Assembly (NCBI RefSeq): GCF_018437505.1
Contig: NZ_CP072467.1
Span: 2,294,001-2,358,000 of the forward strand
DNA length: 64,000 nucleotides
Source of the DNA: Spiractinospora alimapuensis
GTDB lineage: Bacteria > Actinomycetota > Actinomycetes > Streptosporangiales > Streptosporangiaceae
Direction: 5' to 3'
Shown piece by piece: positions 31,440 through 40,441 of the stretch. Numbering within the stretch: the stretch's first letter is position 1; each line of letters begins with the position of its first letter. Position numbers and translations under genes: made by a program. The notes under the pieces are model-generated. The model had not been told where the DNA came from. It saw nothing but the letters and a program-made list of their open reading frames with translations, and ran no database searches.

Positions 31440-32720
31440 GTGCACTCCCCCGCCGAACCAACCGTCTCCTCGCTCCTGCTCGACCGCACCCGTGACACCG
31501 GCCCAGCCATGTACTACGGGGACGCCTCATGGACCTGGCGCCGGTTCGTGCAGCGGTGCATGGAGCACGGTGGCTGGCTGCAGTCGGTCGGTCGTGGGGT
31601 GCGTTCCCGGTCCAACAACGGCCAGTTGCACGTCGGTGTGCTCGCCGAGAACACCCCCGAGACGCTCTTCCTGATCGGCGGCGCCGCCCTGTCCGGGCAC
31701 GTCATCGTCGCTCTCGACGCGAGCCGCACCTTCGACGAGATCGCCGAGGAGATCAGTACCGCCCACTGCGACGTACTGGTCACCGACGGCACGAACCCCC
31801 AGCGCGCGGCCGACCTCGCGACACACACCCGGGTCGCTCTCGTGGACATGAGCAACGCGGGCCGGCAGCGCGAGACGCGCGACGCCCTCTCGGGGTTCCA
31901 ACCCGTCCCCGCGCACCCGTCCACCCCCCTCATGATCGTCTTCACCCGTGCCAGTACCACGTCACACGCGCTCACGGTGACCCACCGGCGGATCACCTGG
32001 GCGGGCGCCTCGGCGGCGGCGATGCTCGGCCTGGGCTCGGGCGACGTCATCTGTTCGCCTGTTCCCCTGTTTCGGGCCGAGGCCCTCGACCTCGTGCTGG
32101 CGCCGGCACTCACACTGGGCCTGCCCATCGACCTCCCGATCCACGGTCACAGCGGGGTCTTCCGCGACGTCCAGCGCCGCCGGTGCACCTACCTGCACGT
32201 CGACGAGGACGTGCTCACGGTCTGCCTCCGGGCCCCGCTGGGCGTGGGTGACGGCGACAACCCGATCCGACTGGTCACCACCGCGGGCGCCCCCGCCGAG
32301 TTACGTCGGCGCTTCTCCGAGCGCTTCCGCTGCCACGTCCTGGACACCTACGGTCTCCCCGAGTCGGGGATCCGGCTCGCGCCCGACCCCCAGGCGCCCT
32401 ATCCCGTCGTCGGTCGGCTGCTCCAGGGGATCTCGGTGCTGCACCCCCGCACGGGTCAGCCCTGCCCGCCCGGGCGGTGGGACGCCGCGGGGCGGCTGCT
32501 CAACCCGGACGAAGCCATCGGTGAGCTGGTGAACACCGCGGGGACCGGCCTGTTCGACGGGTACTACGACGACGCCGGCGCGACGGCGGAACGCATCCAG
32601 GACGGGATGTACTTCAGCGGCGATCTGGTGTTCGTCGACGCGGAACACCGCGTCTACCTCGTGGGCGCCGCCGACGACTGGCGGCGCATCGTGGACGAGT
32701 CGCTCGCGCGCATCCGGTGA
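31440..32720 (+). CDS. Truncated AMP-binding (acyl-CoA synthetase-like) protein
   Basis: This 426-residue protein follows the large domain of FadD-type adenylating enzymes: VGVLAENTPETLFLIGGAAL near the N-terminus, the A5-like DTYGLPESG, and A7 MYFSGDLVFVDAEHRVYLVG. Two things are wrong for a working ligase. The phosphate-binding loop (usually TSGTTGxPK) reads FTRASTTSHALTV, and the protein stops at the hinge (DDWRRIVDE), so the C-terminal lid with the catalytic lysine is missing. The GTG at 31440 has GGAG 5 nt upstream. It may bind an acyl-AMP or acyl group without activating it, or be a decayed gene. FadD17-like proteins of steroid-degradation loci are the closest family I can suggest. Confidence 0.75.
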   Translation: MHSPAEPTVSSLLLDRTRDTGPAMYYGDASWTWRRFVQRCMEHGGWLQSVGRGVRSRSNNGQLHVGVLAENTPETLFLIGGAALSGHVIVALDASRTFDEIAEEISTAHCDVLVTDGTNPQRAADLATHTRVALVDMSNAGRQRETRDALSGFQPVPAHPSTPLMIVFTRASTTSHALTVTHRRITWAGASAAAMLGLGSGDVICSPVPLFRAEALDLVLAPALTLGLPIDLPIHGHSGVFRDVQRRRCTYLHVDEDVLTVCLRAPLGVGDGDNPIRLVTTAGAPAELRRRFSERFRCHVLDTYGLPESGIRLAPDPQAPYPVVGRLLQGISVLHPRTGQPCPPGRWDAAGRLLNPDEAIGELVNTAGTGLFDGYYDDAGATAERIQDGMYFSGDLVFVDAEHRVYLVGAADDWRRIVDESLARIR

Positions 32721-32853
32721 CCACGGGGCCGCACCCCCTCCCCGATAAACTGACCGGTAACCTGAGGTCCGTCTGTCACCCCATGGGCGTTAGTGGCGGG
32801 CGAGTCCTGTGTGAGACGGCGCGGATCGCCGACGAGCCCGAGAGGCGGTACCA

Positions 32854-34125
32854 GTGCCCCCAGCGAAGCGTGATTCGTCCGAACCGCTGCGCGTCGCACT
32901 GTTGTCCTACCGGAGCAAGCCCCACTGTGGCGGCCAGGGCATCTACGTCCGCCATCTCTCCCGGGAACTCGCCGGCCTGGGGCACACCGTGCACGTGTTC
33001 TCCGGACAGCCCTATCCCGTCCTCGACGACGGCGTGGTGTTGGAAAAGGTGCCCAGCCTCGACCTCTACAACGACGCGGACCCGTTCCGCGCTCCCCCGC
33101 TCCGGGAGTGGCGCGACTGGATCGACGTCCTCGAGGTCGCCGGAATGTGGACCGCGGGCTTCCCCGAACCGCTGACGTTCTCGCTGCGTGCCCTGCGGGA
33201 ACTGCGGCGCCGCGCGGGAGATTTCGACGTGGTGCACGACAACCAGACCCTCGGCTACGGGATGCTCGGCGTCAACCGGCTCCGCGCGCCGCTGGTCACG
33301 ACCATCCACCACCCGATCAGCGTGGACCGTCGCATTGAACTGGAGGAGGCGCGCGGATTCCAACGCTTGTCCAAGCGGCGATGGTACGGGTTCGTGGCCA
33401 TGCAACGTCGGGTCGCCCGCCGCCTCGCGCCGATCCTCGTCCCCTCGACGTCCTCCGCGGACGACATCGTGCGGGAGTTCGGGGTGGCCCGCTCCCGGCT
33501 CGAGGTGGTGCCCCTGGGCGTGGACACCTCCGTCTTCCATCCGCGCCCCGAACTCCGGGTGCCCGGACGCGTGGTCTGTGTGGCCAGCGCGGACAGCCCG
33601 ATGAAGGGGGTGGCGACGCTGCTGCGCGCCACGGCGAAGGTCGCCACCGAGAGCGACGTCTCCCTGACGGTAGTCGGCCGTCCCCGCGGTGACGGTCCCA
33701 CCGCCCAGCTCGTCGAGGAGCTGAGCCTGGGGGACGTCGTGCGCTTCGAGCACGGGCTCAGCGACGACGAGCTCGGTCGGCTCCTCGCCAGTGCCGAGAT
33801 CGCCGTCGTACCGTCCTTCTACGAGGGCTTCTCCCTGCCGGCGGTCGAGGCGATGGCCAGCGGGACCCCACTCATCGCCAGTCGGGCGGGGGCACTCCCG
33901 GAGGTCGGCGGCGACGCCGCGTGCTTCGTCTCCCCCGGTGACGCCGAGGAACTCGCCCAACGCATGCTGGCCCTGCTCGGTAACCCGCGGGAACGCGACG
34001 CCCTGAGCTCCGCCGGCCTGGCGCGGGTCCGTGAACGCTTCACCTGGCGCGCGGTGGCGGAGGCGACCGCGCGGCGGTACCGAGAGTCGATGGCGGACGT
34101 CGCCGCGGCCCCCCTCCCCGTCTAG
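32854..34125 (+). CDS. GT4-family glycosyltransferase
   Basis: This 423-residue GT-B enzyme has the N-terminal acceptor-domain loop GGQGIYVRHLSREL and the C-terminal donor site with the E-x7-E motif in PSFYEGFSLPAVEAMASGTP. The order and length are typical of group 1 transferases that use nucleotide-sugar donors with retention. The GTG start is at 32854. It heads a three-gene unit with a methyltransferase and a toroid-fold protein, a combination that suggests modification of a glycoconjugate, but the product is unknown. Confidence 0.9.
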   Translation: MPPAKRDSSEPLRVALLSYRSKPHCGGQGIYVRHLSRELAGLGHTVHVFSGQPYPVLDDGVVLEKVPSLDLYNDADPFRAPPLREWRDWIDVLEVAGMWTAGFPEPLTFSLRALRELRRRAGDFDVVHDNQTLGYGMLGVNRLRAPLVTTIHHPISVDRRIELEEARGFQRLSKRRWYGFVAMQRRVARRLAPILVPSTSSADDIVREFGVARSRLEVVPLGVDTSVFHPRPELRVPGRVVCVASADSPMKGVATLLRATAKVATESDVSLTVVGRPRGDGPTAQLVEELSLGDVVRFEHGLSDDELGRLLASAEIAVVPSFYEGFSLPAVEAMASGTPLIASRAGALPEVGGDAACFVSPGDAEELAQRMLALLGNPRERDALSSAGLARVRERFTWRAVAEATARRYRESMADVAAAPLPV

Positions 34126-34187
34126 ACTCCTGGCCTCGCCTCCACCGCCCGAGTCCCGACCGAACGATCCGAACAAGTGGAGTTCTC

Positions 34188-34901
34188 CTGATTACCGTCG
34201 ACTTCACGCTCTTCCCCGTCTCTGGAGAGCGCCTGCTCGACCTGGGCAGCGGCAACGGCCGGCACACCTTCGAGGCGCTGCGCCGAGGGGCGTCCGTGGT
34301 GGCGTTCGACCAGAACACCGACGATCTCGACAGCGTCGAGTCGATGACCGGCGCTATGCGGGCCGAAGGTGAGCTCCCGGAGACGGCGACCTTCGAGGCG
34401 GTGCCGGGCGACGCGTTGGACATGCCGTTCCCGGACAACTCCTTCGACCGGGTGATCGCCGCCGAGATCTTCGAGCACATTCCCCACGACACCGCCGCGA
34501 TCGCGGAAATGTACCGGGTCCTGCGCCCGGGCGGCCTCGCCGTCGTCACCGTCCCGAGCTGGTTGCCCGAGCGTCTGTGCTGGGCCCTGTCCGAGGAGTA
34601 CCACGCAGTCGAGGGCGGCCACGTGCGCATCTACACGCGGGTCGAGTTGGAGGCGAAGCTGCGGTCCGCGGGCTTCGTCGTCGGCCCGCACCACCACGCG
34701 CACGCCCTGCACTCGCCGTACTGGTGGCTCAAGTGCGCCGTGGGGACGGACAACGACGACCACGCCCTCGTCTCCGCCTACCACCGCATGCTCGTGTGGG
34801 ACATCATGAAGGGCCCCGCGATCACGCGGCTCACCGAGCGTGCGCTCAACCCCGTCCTCGGCAAGAGCGTCGTCGTCTACCTCCGAAAGCCGCGCACCTG
34901 A
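34188..34901 (+). CDS. Class I SAM-dependent methyltransferase with non-canonical start
   Basis: SAM motif I (RLLDLGSGNGRHTFEALRRG) lies upstream of the first ATG/GTG/TTG in this frame (GTG 34296), so translation must begin earlier. The conserved N-terminus of relatives is M-x-TVDF, which fits CTG at 34188 (MITVDF, GGAG 5 nt upstream) or ATT at 34191. The rest is ordinary: motif II-III FDRVIAAEIFEHIPHD, ALRPGG-like VLRPGGLAVVTVPSW, and a C-terminal helix pair. The full product is about 237 residues. It lies 62 bp after the glycosyltransferase and 20 bp before the next gene, so all three probably form an operon. Confidence 0.85.
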   Translation: MITVDFTLFPVSGERLLDLGSGNGRHTFEALRRGASVVAFDQNTDDLDSVESMTGAMRAEGELPETATFEAVPGDALDMPFPDNSFDRVIAAEIFEHIPHDTAAIAEMYRVLRPGGLAVVTVPSWLPERLCWALSEEYHAVEGGHVRIYTRVELEAKLRSAGFVVGPHHHAHALHSPYWWLKCAVGTDNDDHALVSAYHRMLVWDIMKGPAITRLTERALNPVLGKSVVVYLRKPRT

Positions 34902-34921
34902 CGCCCCACCGAGGAGACCCC

Positions 34922-36013
34922 ATGCCCCACGTCGAGCTGCCCGAACTGCCGGGCGTCCTCGGCGCGGACGCCGTCGCGGCGACCGCCGAGTACATTCGAC
35001 ACAGCCAACGCCCGTCCGGTGCGATCCCCTGGTACCCGGGCGGACACGTGGACGCCTGGGACCACGTGGAGTGCGCGATGGCGCTGACCGTGGCCGGACA
35101 CCGGGTCGAGGCGGAACGTGCCTACCGGTGGCTCGCGGCCGCGCAACGTCCCGACGGGTCCTGGCCGGCCCGCATCCCCGCCGAGGAGAAGGCGTCACAC
35201 GCCGAGGCCCACCACGCGGCCTACCTCGCGGTGGGTCTGTGGCACCACTACCTCGTCACCGGCGACGTGGACCTGGTCCGGCACCTGTGGCCCCACGCCC
35301 GGTCCGGGGTGGAGTTCGCCCTGGGGCTGCGTACCGACCGCGGCGACGTGCTGTGGGCACGTGCCCCCGACGGCGCCCCCGGGGACCATTCGCTGGTGAC
35401 GGGATGCGCGAGCGTCTACCACGGCCTGCGCTGCGGCGTCGCCCTCGCCGAGCTGCTCGATCGGCCCCAGGTCGAGTGGGAGATCGCGGCCGCCCAACTC
35501 CGCCACGTCGTCGTGGAGCACGAGGGCACCTTCGCCGACCGGCGCCGGTTCTCGATGGACTGGTACTACCCCATCCTCGGCGGCGTCCTGGACGGACGGG
35601 CGGCGCGAGAACGCGTCACGGAACGCTGGGACACGTTCGTCGTCCCGGGCCTGGGCATCCGCTGTGTGAGCGACCAACCCTGGGTGACCGGGGCCGAGAC
35701 CTGCGAGCTGGTGCTCGCGCTAGCCGCGGTGGGCGAAGTGGGCCCCGCGACCCAGCTCTTCGCGGACATGCAGCACCTACGCGACCCGCAGGACGGCGCG
35801 TACTGGACCGGCTACCAGTTCGCCCACGACGTCCGGTGGCCCACCGAACGCAGCACCTGGACCTCCGCGTCAGTCGTCCTCGCGGCCGACGCGCTCAGCT
35901 CGACGACTCCCGGCACCGGCGCCTTCGGCGCGCTCGCCGCACCGGCCCCCGCCACAGACGCGGCCGGCTGCGGGTGCGCCTCCCACCAGGCCGACGCACA
36001 CCCACGGGGATAA
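34922..36013 (+). CDS. Alpha/alpha-toroid (prenyltransferase/terpene-cyclase-like) protein
   Basis: The 363-residue protein has repeated helical hairpins with a QW-type segment AAAQRPDGSWPARI and similar blocks (TGCASVYHGLRCGVALAE, DPQDGAYWTGYQFAHD), typical of the alpha/alpha-barrel shared by squalene cyclases, prenyltransferase beta subunits and some glycosidases. No DXDD or DXD-rich cyclase motif stands out, so the reaction is open; the glycosyltransferase and methyltransferase neighbours suggest a glycoconjugate role. The ATG at 34922 follows GAGGAGA. The last 50 nt, coding a Cys/His-rich tail (GCGCASHQADAHPRG), are repeated downstream of the stop. Confidence 0.75.
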   Translation: MPHVELPELPGVLGADAVAATAEYIRHSQRPSGAIPWYPGGHVDAWDHVECAMALTVAGHRVEAERAYRWLAAAQRPDGSWPARIPAEEKASHAEAHHAAYLAVGLWHHYLVTGDVDLVRHLWPHARSGVEFALGLRTDRGDVLWARAPDGAPGDHSLVTGCASVYHGLRCGVALAELLDRPQVEWEIAAAQLRHVVVEHEGTFADRRRFSMDWYYPILGGVLDGRAARERVTERWDTFVVPGLGIRCVSDQPWVTGAETCELVLALAAVGEVGPATQLFADMQHLRDPQDGAYWTGYQFAHDVRWPTERSTWTSASVVLAADALSSTTPGTGAFGALAAPAPATDAAGCGCASHQADAHPRG

Positions 36014-36388
36014 GCCACCACAACCCCGCGGACCCGTCGGCAACACACCCCGGTTCGGGACGACGTGTGGGTGAGCCGAAAGCCAACCAACGCGCCCCAA
36101 CCCCACACGCGCAGTGGACGGGACGCCCCCGCGAAGATTCGACGCCCGACAGGCTCCCCTCCCCACACTGGCTCCCGCCACGGAACAACCGGCTGCGGGT
36201 GCGCCTCCCACCAAGCAGACGCACACCCACGGGGATAAGCCACCACAACCACGGCGGACGCGTCGGCAACACCCCCGGTTCGAGACAACGTATAGGTCGA
36301 GCCGGCAGCCAACCAACGTGCTCCAACACTCCGACGCGCGGTGGACGAGGTGCCCCCGCGAAGGGTCCACGCCCGACACAGTCAACCC
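35964..36388 (+). repeat. Two-copy tandem repeat, period 225 bp, duplicating a gene 3' end
   Basis: The segment beginning CCGGCTGCGGGTGCGCCTCC at 35964 recurs at 36189 and stays alignable for about 200 bp with scattered differences. Copy 1 contains the last 50 nt of the toroid gene, its stop and about 175 nt downstream; copy 2 is wholly non-coding. Confidence 0.85.
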
Positions 36389-36703
36389 GTCGGTGCGACC
36401 GGAGTGGGTGGGGTGACGGGTGTGGTGATGGGAGGTTCACCCACCCGGCGCGCCAGGCGAACGTCGCCCGTCGACCGCGATGACTGGAGGCGAGACAGCG
36501 AGCGAGAGACGGGACACCTGGGAGGCTCGAGGGGTCGCCCATCATCGCGCTCGACCCGTGGGACCACGGCCCCACGATCACGGATCCCCGCGAGCCACCA
36601 GCGGTACGGGAGCGGAGTCCGGCAGGGTCAACCGGCCCGCCAACCCGGGACTCGACCACGACCCGCGCTCGGGACGGCGGATGTGCCGCCCCTTGGCGAA
36701 CGA
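36389..36703. other. Intergenic region with no recognisable gene
   Basis: These 315 bp between the tandem repeat and the PBP terminator show open frames on both strands but no domain signature or ribosome-binding site. Confidence 0.5.
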
Positions 36704-36743
36704 AAGGCGGGTCAGGCCCCTCTCCGGGGTCCTGACCCGCCTT
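36704..36743 (-). terminator. Hairpin terminator of the class A PBP gene
   Basis: A 13-bp stem (36704-36716 with 36731-36743) is extended by pairing of the inner CCCC and GGGG. It starts 10 bp after the PBP stop in the minus direction and is followed on that strand by a short T-rich stretch. Confidence 0.75.
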
Positions 36744-36752
36744 CGCGCGTCG

Positions 36753-39700
36753 TCAGTCGTCTTCTCGGAGTGTGGGGGCGTTCTGGTGCGCGAACGCCTC
36801 CGGGCCGTCGGGTGAGCCGGGAAGCTCTGGCATGGTCTCGAGCTCCTCCTCGTCAGCGGGAGGTTCCTCCTCAACCGGAGCTTCCTCCTGGGTCTCCTCC
36901 GGCTCGGGCTCGGGCTCCTCTTCGTCGTTGCTCTCGTCCTCAGCCGGAGAGGGCTCTGGCTCGGCGCCACCCCAGTCGTGGGTGGAGCCCTGGCCACTCG
37001 GACCGGAGAAGCTCTCGACGTCCTGGCCCTCCAGCGCACGGCTCATGAAGGTTCGCCACACGTCGGCCGGCATGGTGCCACCGGACAACGAACCGTACCC
37101 GGGCATGCTGAACGGTTGGTTGTCGCCGTTGTAGATACCGACCGCACCCGAGAGCTGGGGGGTGTAGCCCACGAACCACGCCGCGACACTGGAGTCGGTG
37201 GTCCCGGTCTTTCCGGCGGCGGGGCGCCCGATCGACGCCCGGGTACCGGTACCCGAGGTGATCACACGCTCCAGCGCGTAGGTGACGTCCGAGGCCGTGG
37301 CCTCACTCATCGCCTGGTTGCGCTCCGGGGCGGGCCGCTGGTCCTCACCGTCCCGGTCGATGATCGACCGCACGACGTGCGGCTCGATGTGCTCCCCACC
37401 GTTGGCGAAGGTCGCGAAGCCACTCGCCTGGTCGACCGGGCTGACGTCGGAGACACCGAGCGCGAGGGTCGGCGCGAGCGCCTGCTCCGGCGTGATCTTG
37501 TCGTCGGGGATACCGGACGCGTGCATCATCTCCACGACGTTCTCCTGCCCCGCCTGTTGGAGCAGGTGGATGTAGCCGGTGTTCACCGAACGCGCGGTCG
37601 CGTCCACCAGGTTGACCCGGGGATAGCTGGCACCGCCCGCGTTCTGCACCGGCGACCCCTCGAAGGTCTGCGGTGAGCTGGCGTCGATCACGGTGTTCAA
37701 CCCGATGCCCTGTTCCAGGGCGGCGGCCAGCACGTAGGGCTTGATCGCCGATCCGGCCTGCGCCGAGCCACGGAACGCGCTGTCGTAGTTGTCCACCTCG
37801 TAACCGGGACCACCGTAGAACGCGAGGACCTCACCCGTCGCCGGATCCACGGCGGTGAGACCGGCGCGCACGCCGTCCGGCAGGTTGTCCACCGGGACGA
37901 TCTCCTCGACGGACTCCTGGGCCGCCGTCATCATGTCCTCGTCGAACGTGGTGACGATCTCGTAGGCGCCGGTGTCGAGGTCCTCCTCGGTGAGCCCGAG
38001 CGTCTCGAGCTCCGTCATGGCCTGCTGCCACATGTATCCGGTGTGGCCCGTGAGCTCCTCGTCGCGCAGCGCGGGTTGGGCGAGAGGGATCTCGGCCTCG
38101 GAGCGGCTGTCCGCCTCCAGGGTCTCCTCGTCCATCGAACCGAGCTGGACCATGTGGTCCATCACCGAGTCCCACCGGCCCTCGAGGGAGCCGAGGTTCT
38201 CCTGGTTGTCCTCGTCCACGGCGCCGAAGGTGTGCGGCTGCTGGATCGCGGCCGCCAGGTAGGCGGCCTCCTCCGTGGTGAGCTCGGAGACGTCCTTGTC
38301 GAAGTAGGCCTGGGCGGCCGCCTGGATACCGAACGCCTGACGACCCATGTAGATGGTGTTCAGGTACTGCTCGAGGATCCACTCCTTGTCCTGCTGCTGG
38401 TCCACCTTCAGCGCGATGACGATCTCCTGCAGCTTGCGGTCGATCGTCTGTTCCTGACTGAGGCCCTCGTAGTAGTTGCGCACCATCTGCTGCGTGATGG
38501 TGGACCCGCCCTGCATCTCCTCGGCTCCGGTGAAGCGGCTGGTCAGAGTGACCCACAGCGCACGACCCGTACCGCGGATGGACACACCGGGCTCGGTCCA
38601 GAAACCGTGGTCCTCCGCCGCCAGTACGGCGTCCTGTACGTGCTTGGGCACGTCGTCGAGGTCGACGGGCTGACGGTCGGTGCCCCGTTCCAGGAACTCC
38701 GTCTCGCCGTCGCTGTAGTAGAAGGTCGACCCCTGGTCCGTCGCGCCCTCCTGGGTGGCGTCGGGGACCTCGATCAACGCGTAGGCCGCGCCGAACGCGC
38801 CGAGGCCCAACAGGACGACCGCGAACACGGTGATCAGGCCGGCCCGGGTCAGCCGGAACCACAGGGGCCGCTTCTTCTTCGGTCGTTTCTTCTTCTTCGC
38901 CGCCGACTTCTTCTTGGTCGCGGAGGACCCCGATTGGAGCGCGCCCGCGGCGTGCGGCGCCACCTCCTGCGGACCGGACGGGCCGTTCGGGCCGTCCCCG
39001 CCTGGGGGAATGATCGCCGGGGGGCCACCCGGGCCGCCGGCCGGTGGTTCTCCGCCGGCGCCGTACCCCGCCGCCATTCCGGGACTCAGCGCACTGAACG
39101 TTCCCGTCGCTCCCGCACCGGTGGGGTCACCGAAGTCGGGGACCGCGGGGGCGCGGTGGGACTCGAACGGGTCGCCGCCGGACGTCTCGTCGTCGCCGGA
39201 GTAGGCCTGACCGTGGTTGTCGGCCCCGCTGACCTCGGCGTGGTCCGACGTGTCGCCGCCGGACGCGAAGGGACCGCTCGCCGCGGCCGAGGGCCCGAAC
39301 GGATCGTCGTAGCCGGGCGGCGTCGTGAACGCCGACGGTGTCTCCGCCCCGAACCGCTCGGGGGGGTCGGCGTAGTCCGACCGCTCGGAGTACCCGGCGC
39401 TCTCGAAGCCGTGACCCTCGGAGGAGTGGGGGCGGTCCGAGGCCGCGTACGGCTCGTCGTAAGGGTCGCGCGTGGGGGCGTCGGGGTAGGAGAACGGCGG
39501 CTCCGTGGATTCCGCGCCGCGGTCGGGCGGGGTGAAGACGCTGGTGGACGGGCCGACGTCGGTGCCCCGATCCTCGGAGTCAGCCCACGACGGCGTGGCG
39601 TCGGACTCGAACTCCTCCACCACGGAGAACGGTTCCGTCCCCGGCCGTACGTCCTGGTCGGGGAGGTCGGCGGGGTCCGGGATGTCGTTGGCGCCGGTGT

Positions 39701-40220
39701 CGGTGGCGTAGTCCTCATCGCCGCCACCCGTGGACACCGCGGAGAAGTCGGGATCGGCGTCCGCGGTCGCGGCGTCGTCGTCGAGGGGACGTCCGTTCTC
39801 GTCCAGACGTAACCCGTAGTGTTCCGCGAGGTTGCGGGCCACCCGGTCCCGGAAGAAACTCCCGCTGTCGTGGAAGGCGCCGCCCCCCAGGGAGGGCTCG
39901 GCCGCGTCGGAGTCGTCGGCGAACGGTGTGGCGTCACCGCTGTCGGGGCTGGACGCGCTGTCGGTGTGGGGGGTGTCGAACGCACCGACGTCGGTGTCCG
40001 CGGGGCCCGCGTCCTCCGACGCGTCGTCGGCGAGCTCCGGCTCGTCGGCGTCGTTCACGTGGTCGGCTGACGCCGTGGACCCATCGCTCGGCCCGGACTC
40101 CGGTGAGTCCGCACCCGAGGGTATGCCGGATCGCGACTCGTCGGCGCCGGTGTCGGCACCGCTGGTCTGGTCGTCGTCAGCGGACGGGTGGGTTGGTTTT
40201 GTGCCGTCGCTGTCGTGCAT
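36753..40220 (-). CDS. Bifunctional class A penicillin-binding protein with very long acidic N-terminus
   Basis: This 1155-residue enzyme polymerises and cross-links peptidoglycan. About 455 residues of Asp/Ser/Gly/Pro-rich, presumably disordered cytoplasmic sequence precede KKKRPKKKRP and one membrane helix (about 455-480). The GT51 glycosyltransferase follows (VLAAEDHGFWTEPGVS, GGSTITQQMVRNYYEG, IYMGRQAFGIQAAAQAYF), then the transpeptidase with SAIK (in AQAGSAIKPYVL), SVN and KTG (AGKTGTTDSS). The tail is about 70 residues rich in Glu/Pro. An N-terminus this long is far beyond typical PonA-type proteins and could serve as a docking or phosphorylation platform. ATG at 40220. Confidence 0.93.
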   Translation of the reverse strand: MHDSDGTKPTHPSADDDQTSGADTGADESRSGIPSGADSPESGPSDGSTASADHVNDADEPELADDASEDAGPADTDVGAFDTPHTDSASSPDSGDATPFADDSDAAEPSLGGGAFHDSGSFFRDRVARNLAEHYGLRLDENGRPLDDDAATADADPDFSAVSTGGGDEDYATDTGANDIPDPADLPDQDVRPGTEPFSVVEEFESDATPSWADSEDRGTDVGPSTSVFTPPDRGAESTEPPFSYPDAPTRDPYDEPYAASDRPHSSEGHGFESAGYSERSDYADPPERFGAETPSAFTTPPGYDDPFGPSAAASGPFASGGDTSDHAEVSGADNHGQAYSGDDETSGGDPFESHRAPAVPDFGDPTGAGATGTFSALSPGMAAGYGAGGEPPAGGPGGPPAIIPPGGDGPNGPSGPQEVAPHAAGALQSGSSATKKKSAAKKKKRPKKKRPLWFRLTRAGLITVFAVVLLGLGAFGAAYALIEVPDATQEGATDQGSTFYYSDGETEFLERGTDRQPVDLDDVPKHVQDAVLAAEDHGFWTEPGVSIRGTGRALWVTLTSRFTGAEEMQGGSTITQQMVRNYYEGLSQEQTIDRKLQEIVIALKVDQQQDKEWILEQYLNTIYMGRQAFGIQAAAQAYFDKDVSELTTEEAAYLAAAIQQPHTFGAVDEDNQENLGSLEGRWDSVMDHMVQLGSMDEETLEADSRSEAEIPLAQPALRDEELTGHTGYMWQQAMTELETLGLTEEDLDTGAYEIVTTFDEDMMTAAQESVEEIVPVDNLPDGVRAGLTAVDPATGEVLAFYGGPGYEVDNYDSAFRGSAQAGSAIKPYVLAAALEQGIGLNTVIDASSPQTFEGSPVQNAGGASYPRVNLVDATARSVNTGYIHLLQQAGQENVVEMMHASGIPDDKITPEQALAPTLALGVSDVSPVDQASGFATFANGGEHIEPHVVRSIIDRDGEDQRPAPERNQAMSEATASDVTYALERVITSGTGTRASIGRPAAGKTGTTDSSVAAWFVGYTPQLSGAVGIYNGDNQPFSMPGYGSLSGGTMPADVWRTFMSRALEGQDVESFSGPSGQGSTHDWGGAEPEPSPAEDESNDEEEPEPEPEETQEEAPVEEEPPADEEELETMPELPGSPDGPEAFAHQNAPTLREDD

Positions 40221-40441
40221 CTCGCTCAGTTCCTCAGCCCCCAGAAGCCGGGACTCCCCCTATGAAGTCTCGTGAATGCTTCGTCTCATAGCGACGCGCG
40301 TGCGGCCGGAACGGACTCACCGTGGAGATCTCAGTACCGTTACGACACCGTGGGGGGACCCTAAACGACACTTCCCGAACACGATACCGCTTCCCGACGT
40401 CACCCCGAGCGGAGCATATCCGGCCCGGGTGACATCACGAC

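Noticed and set aside
32854-36013. Glycosyltransferase-methyltransferase-toroid unit as a terpenoid biosynthetic cluster
   Set aside because: No prenyl synthase, no DXDD cyclase motif and no resistance or export genes nearby; a glycoconjugate role is at least as likely.
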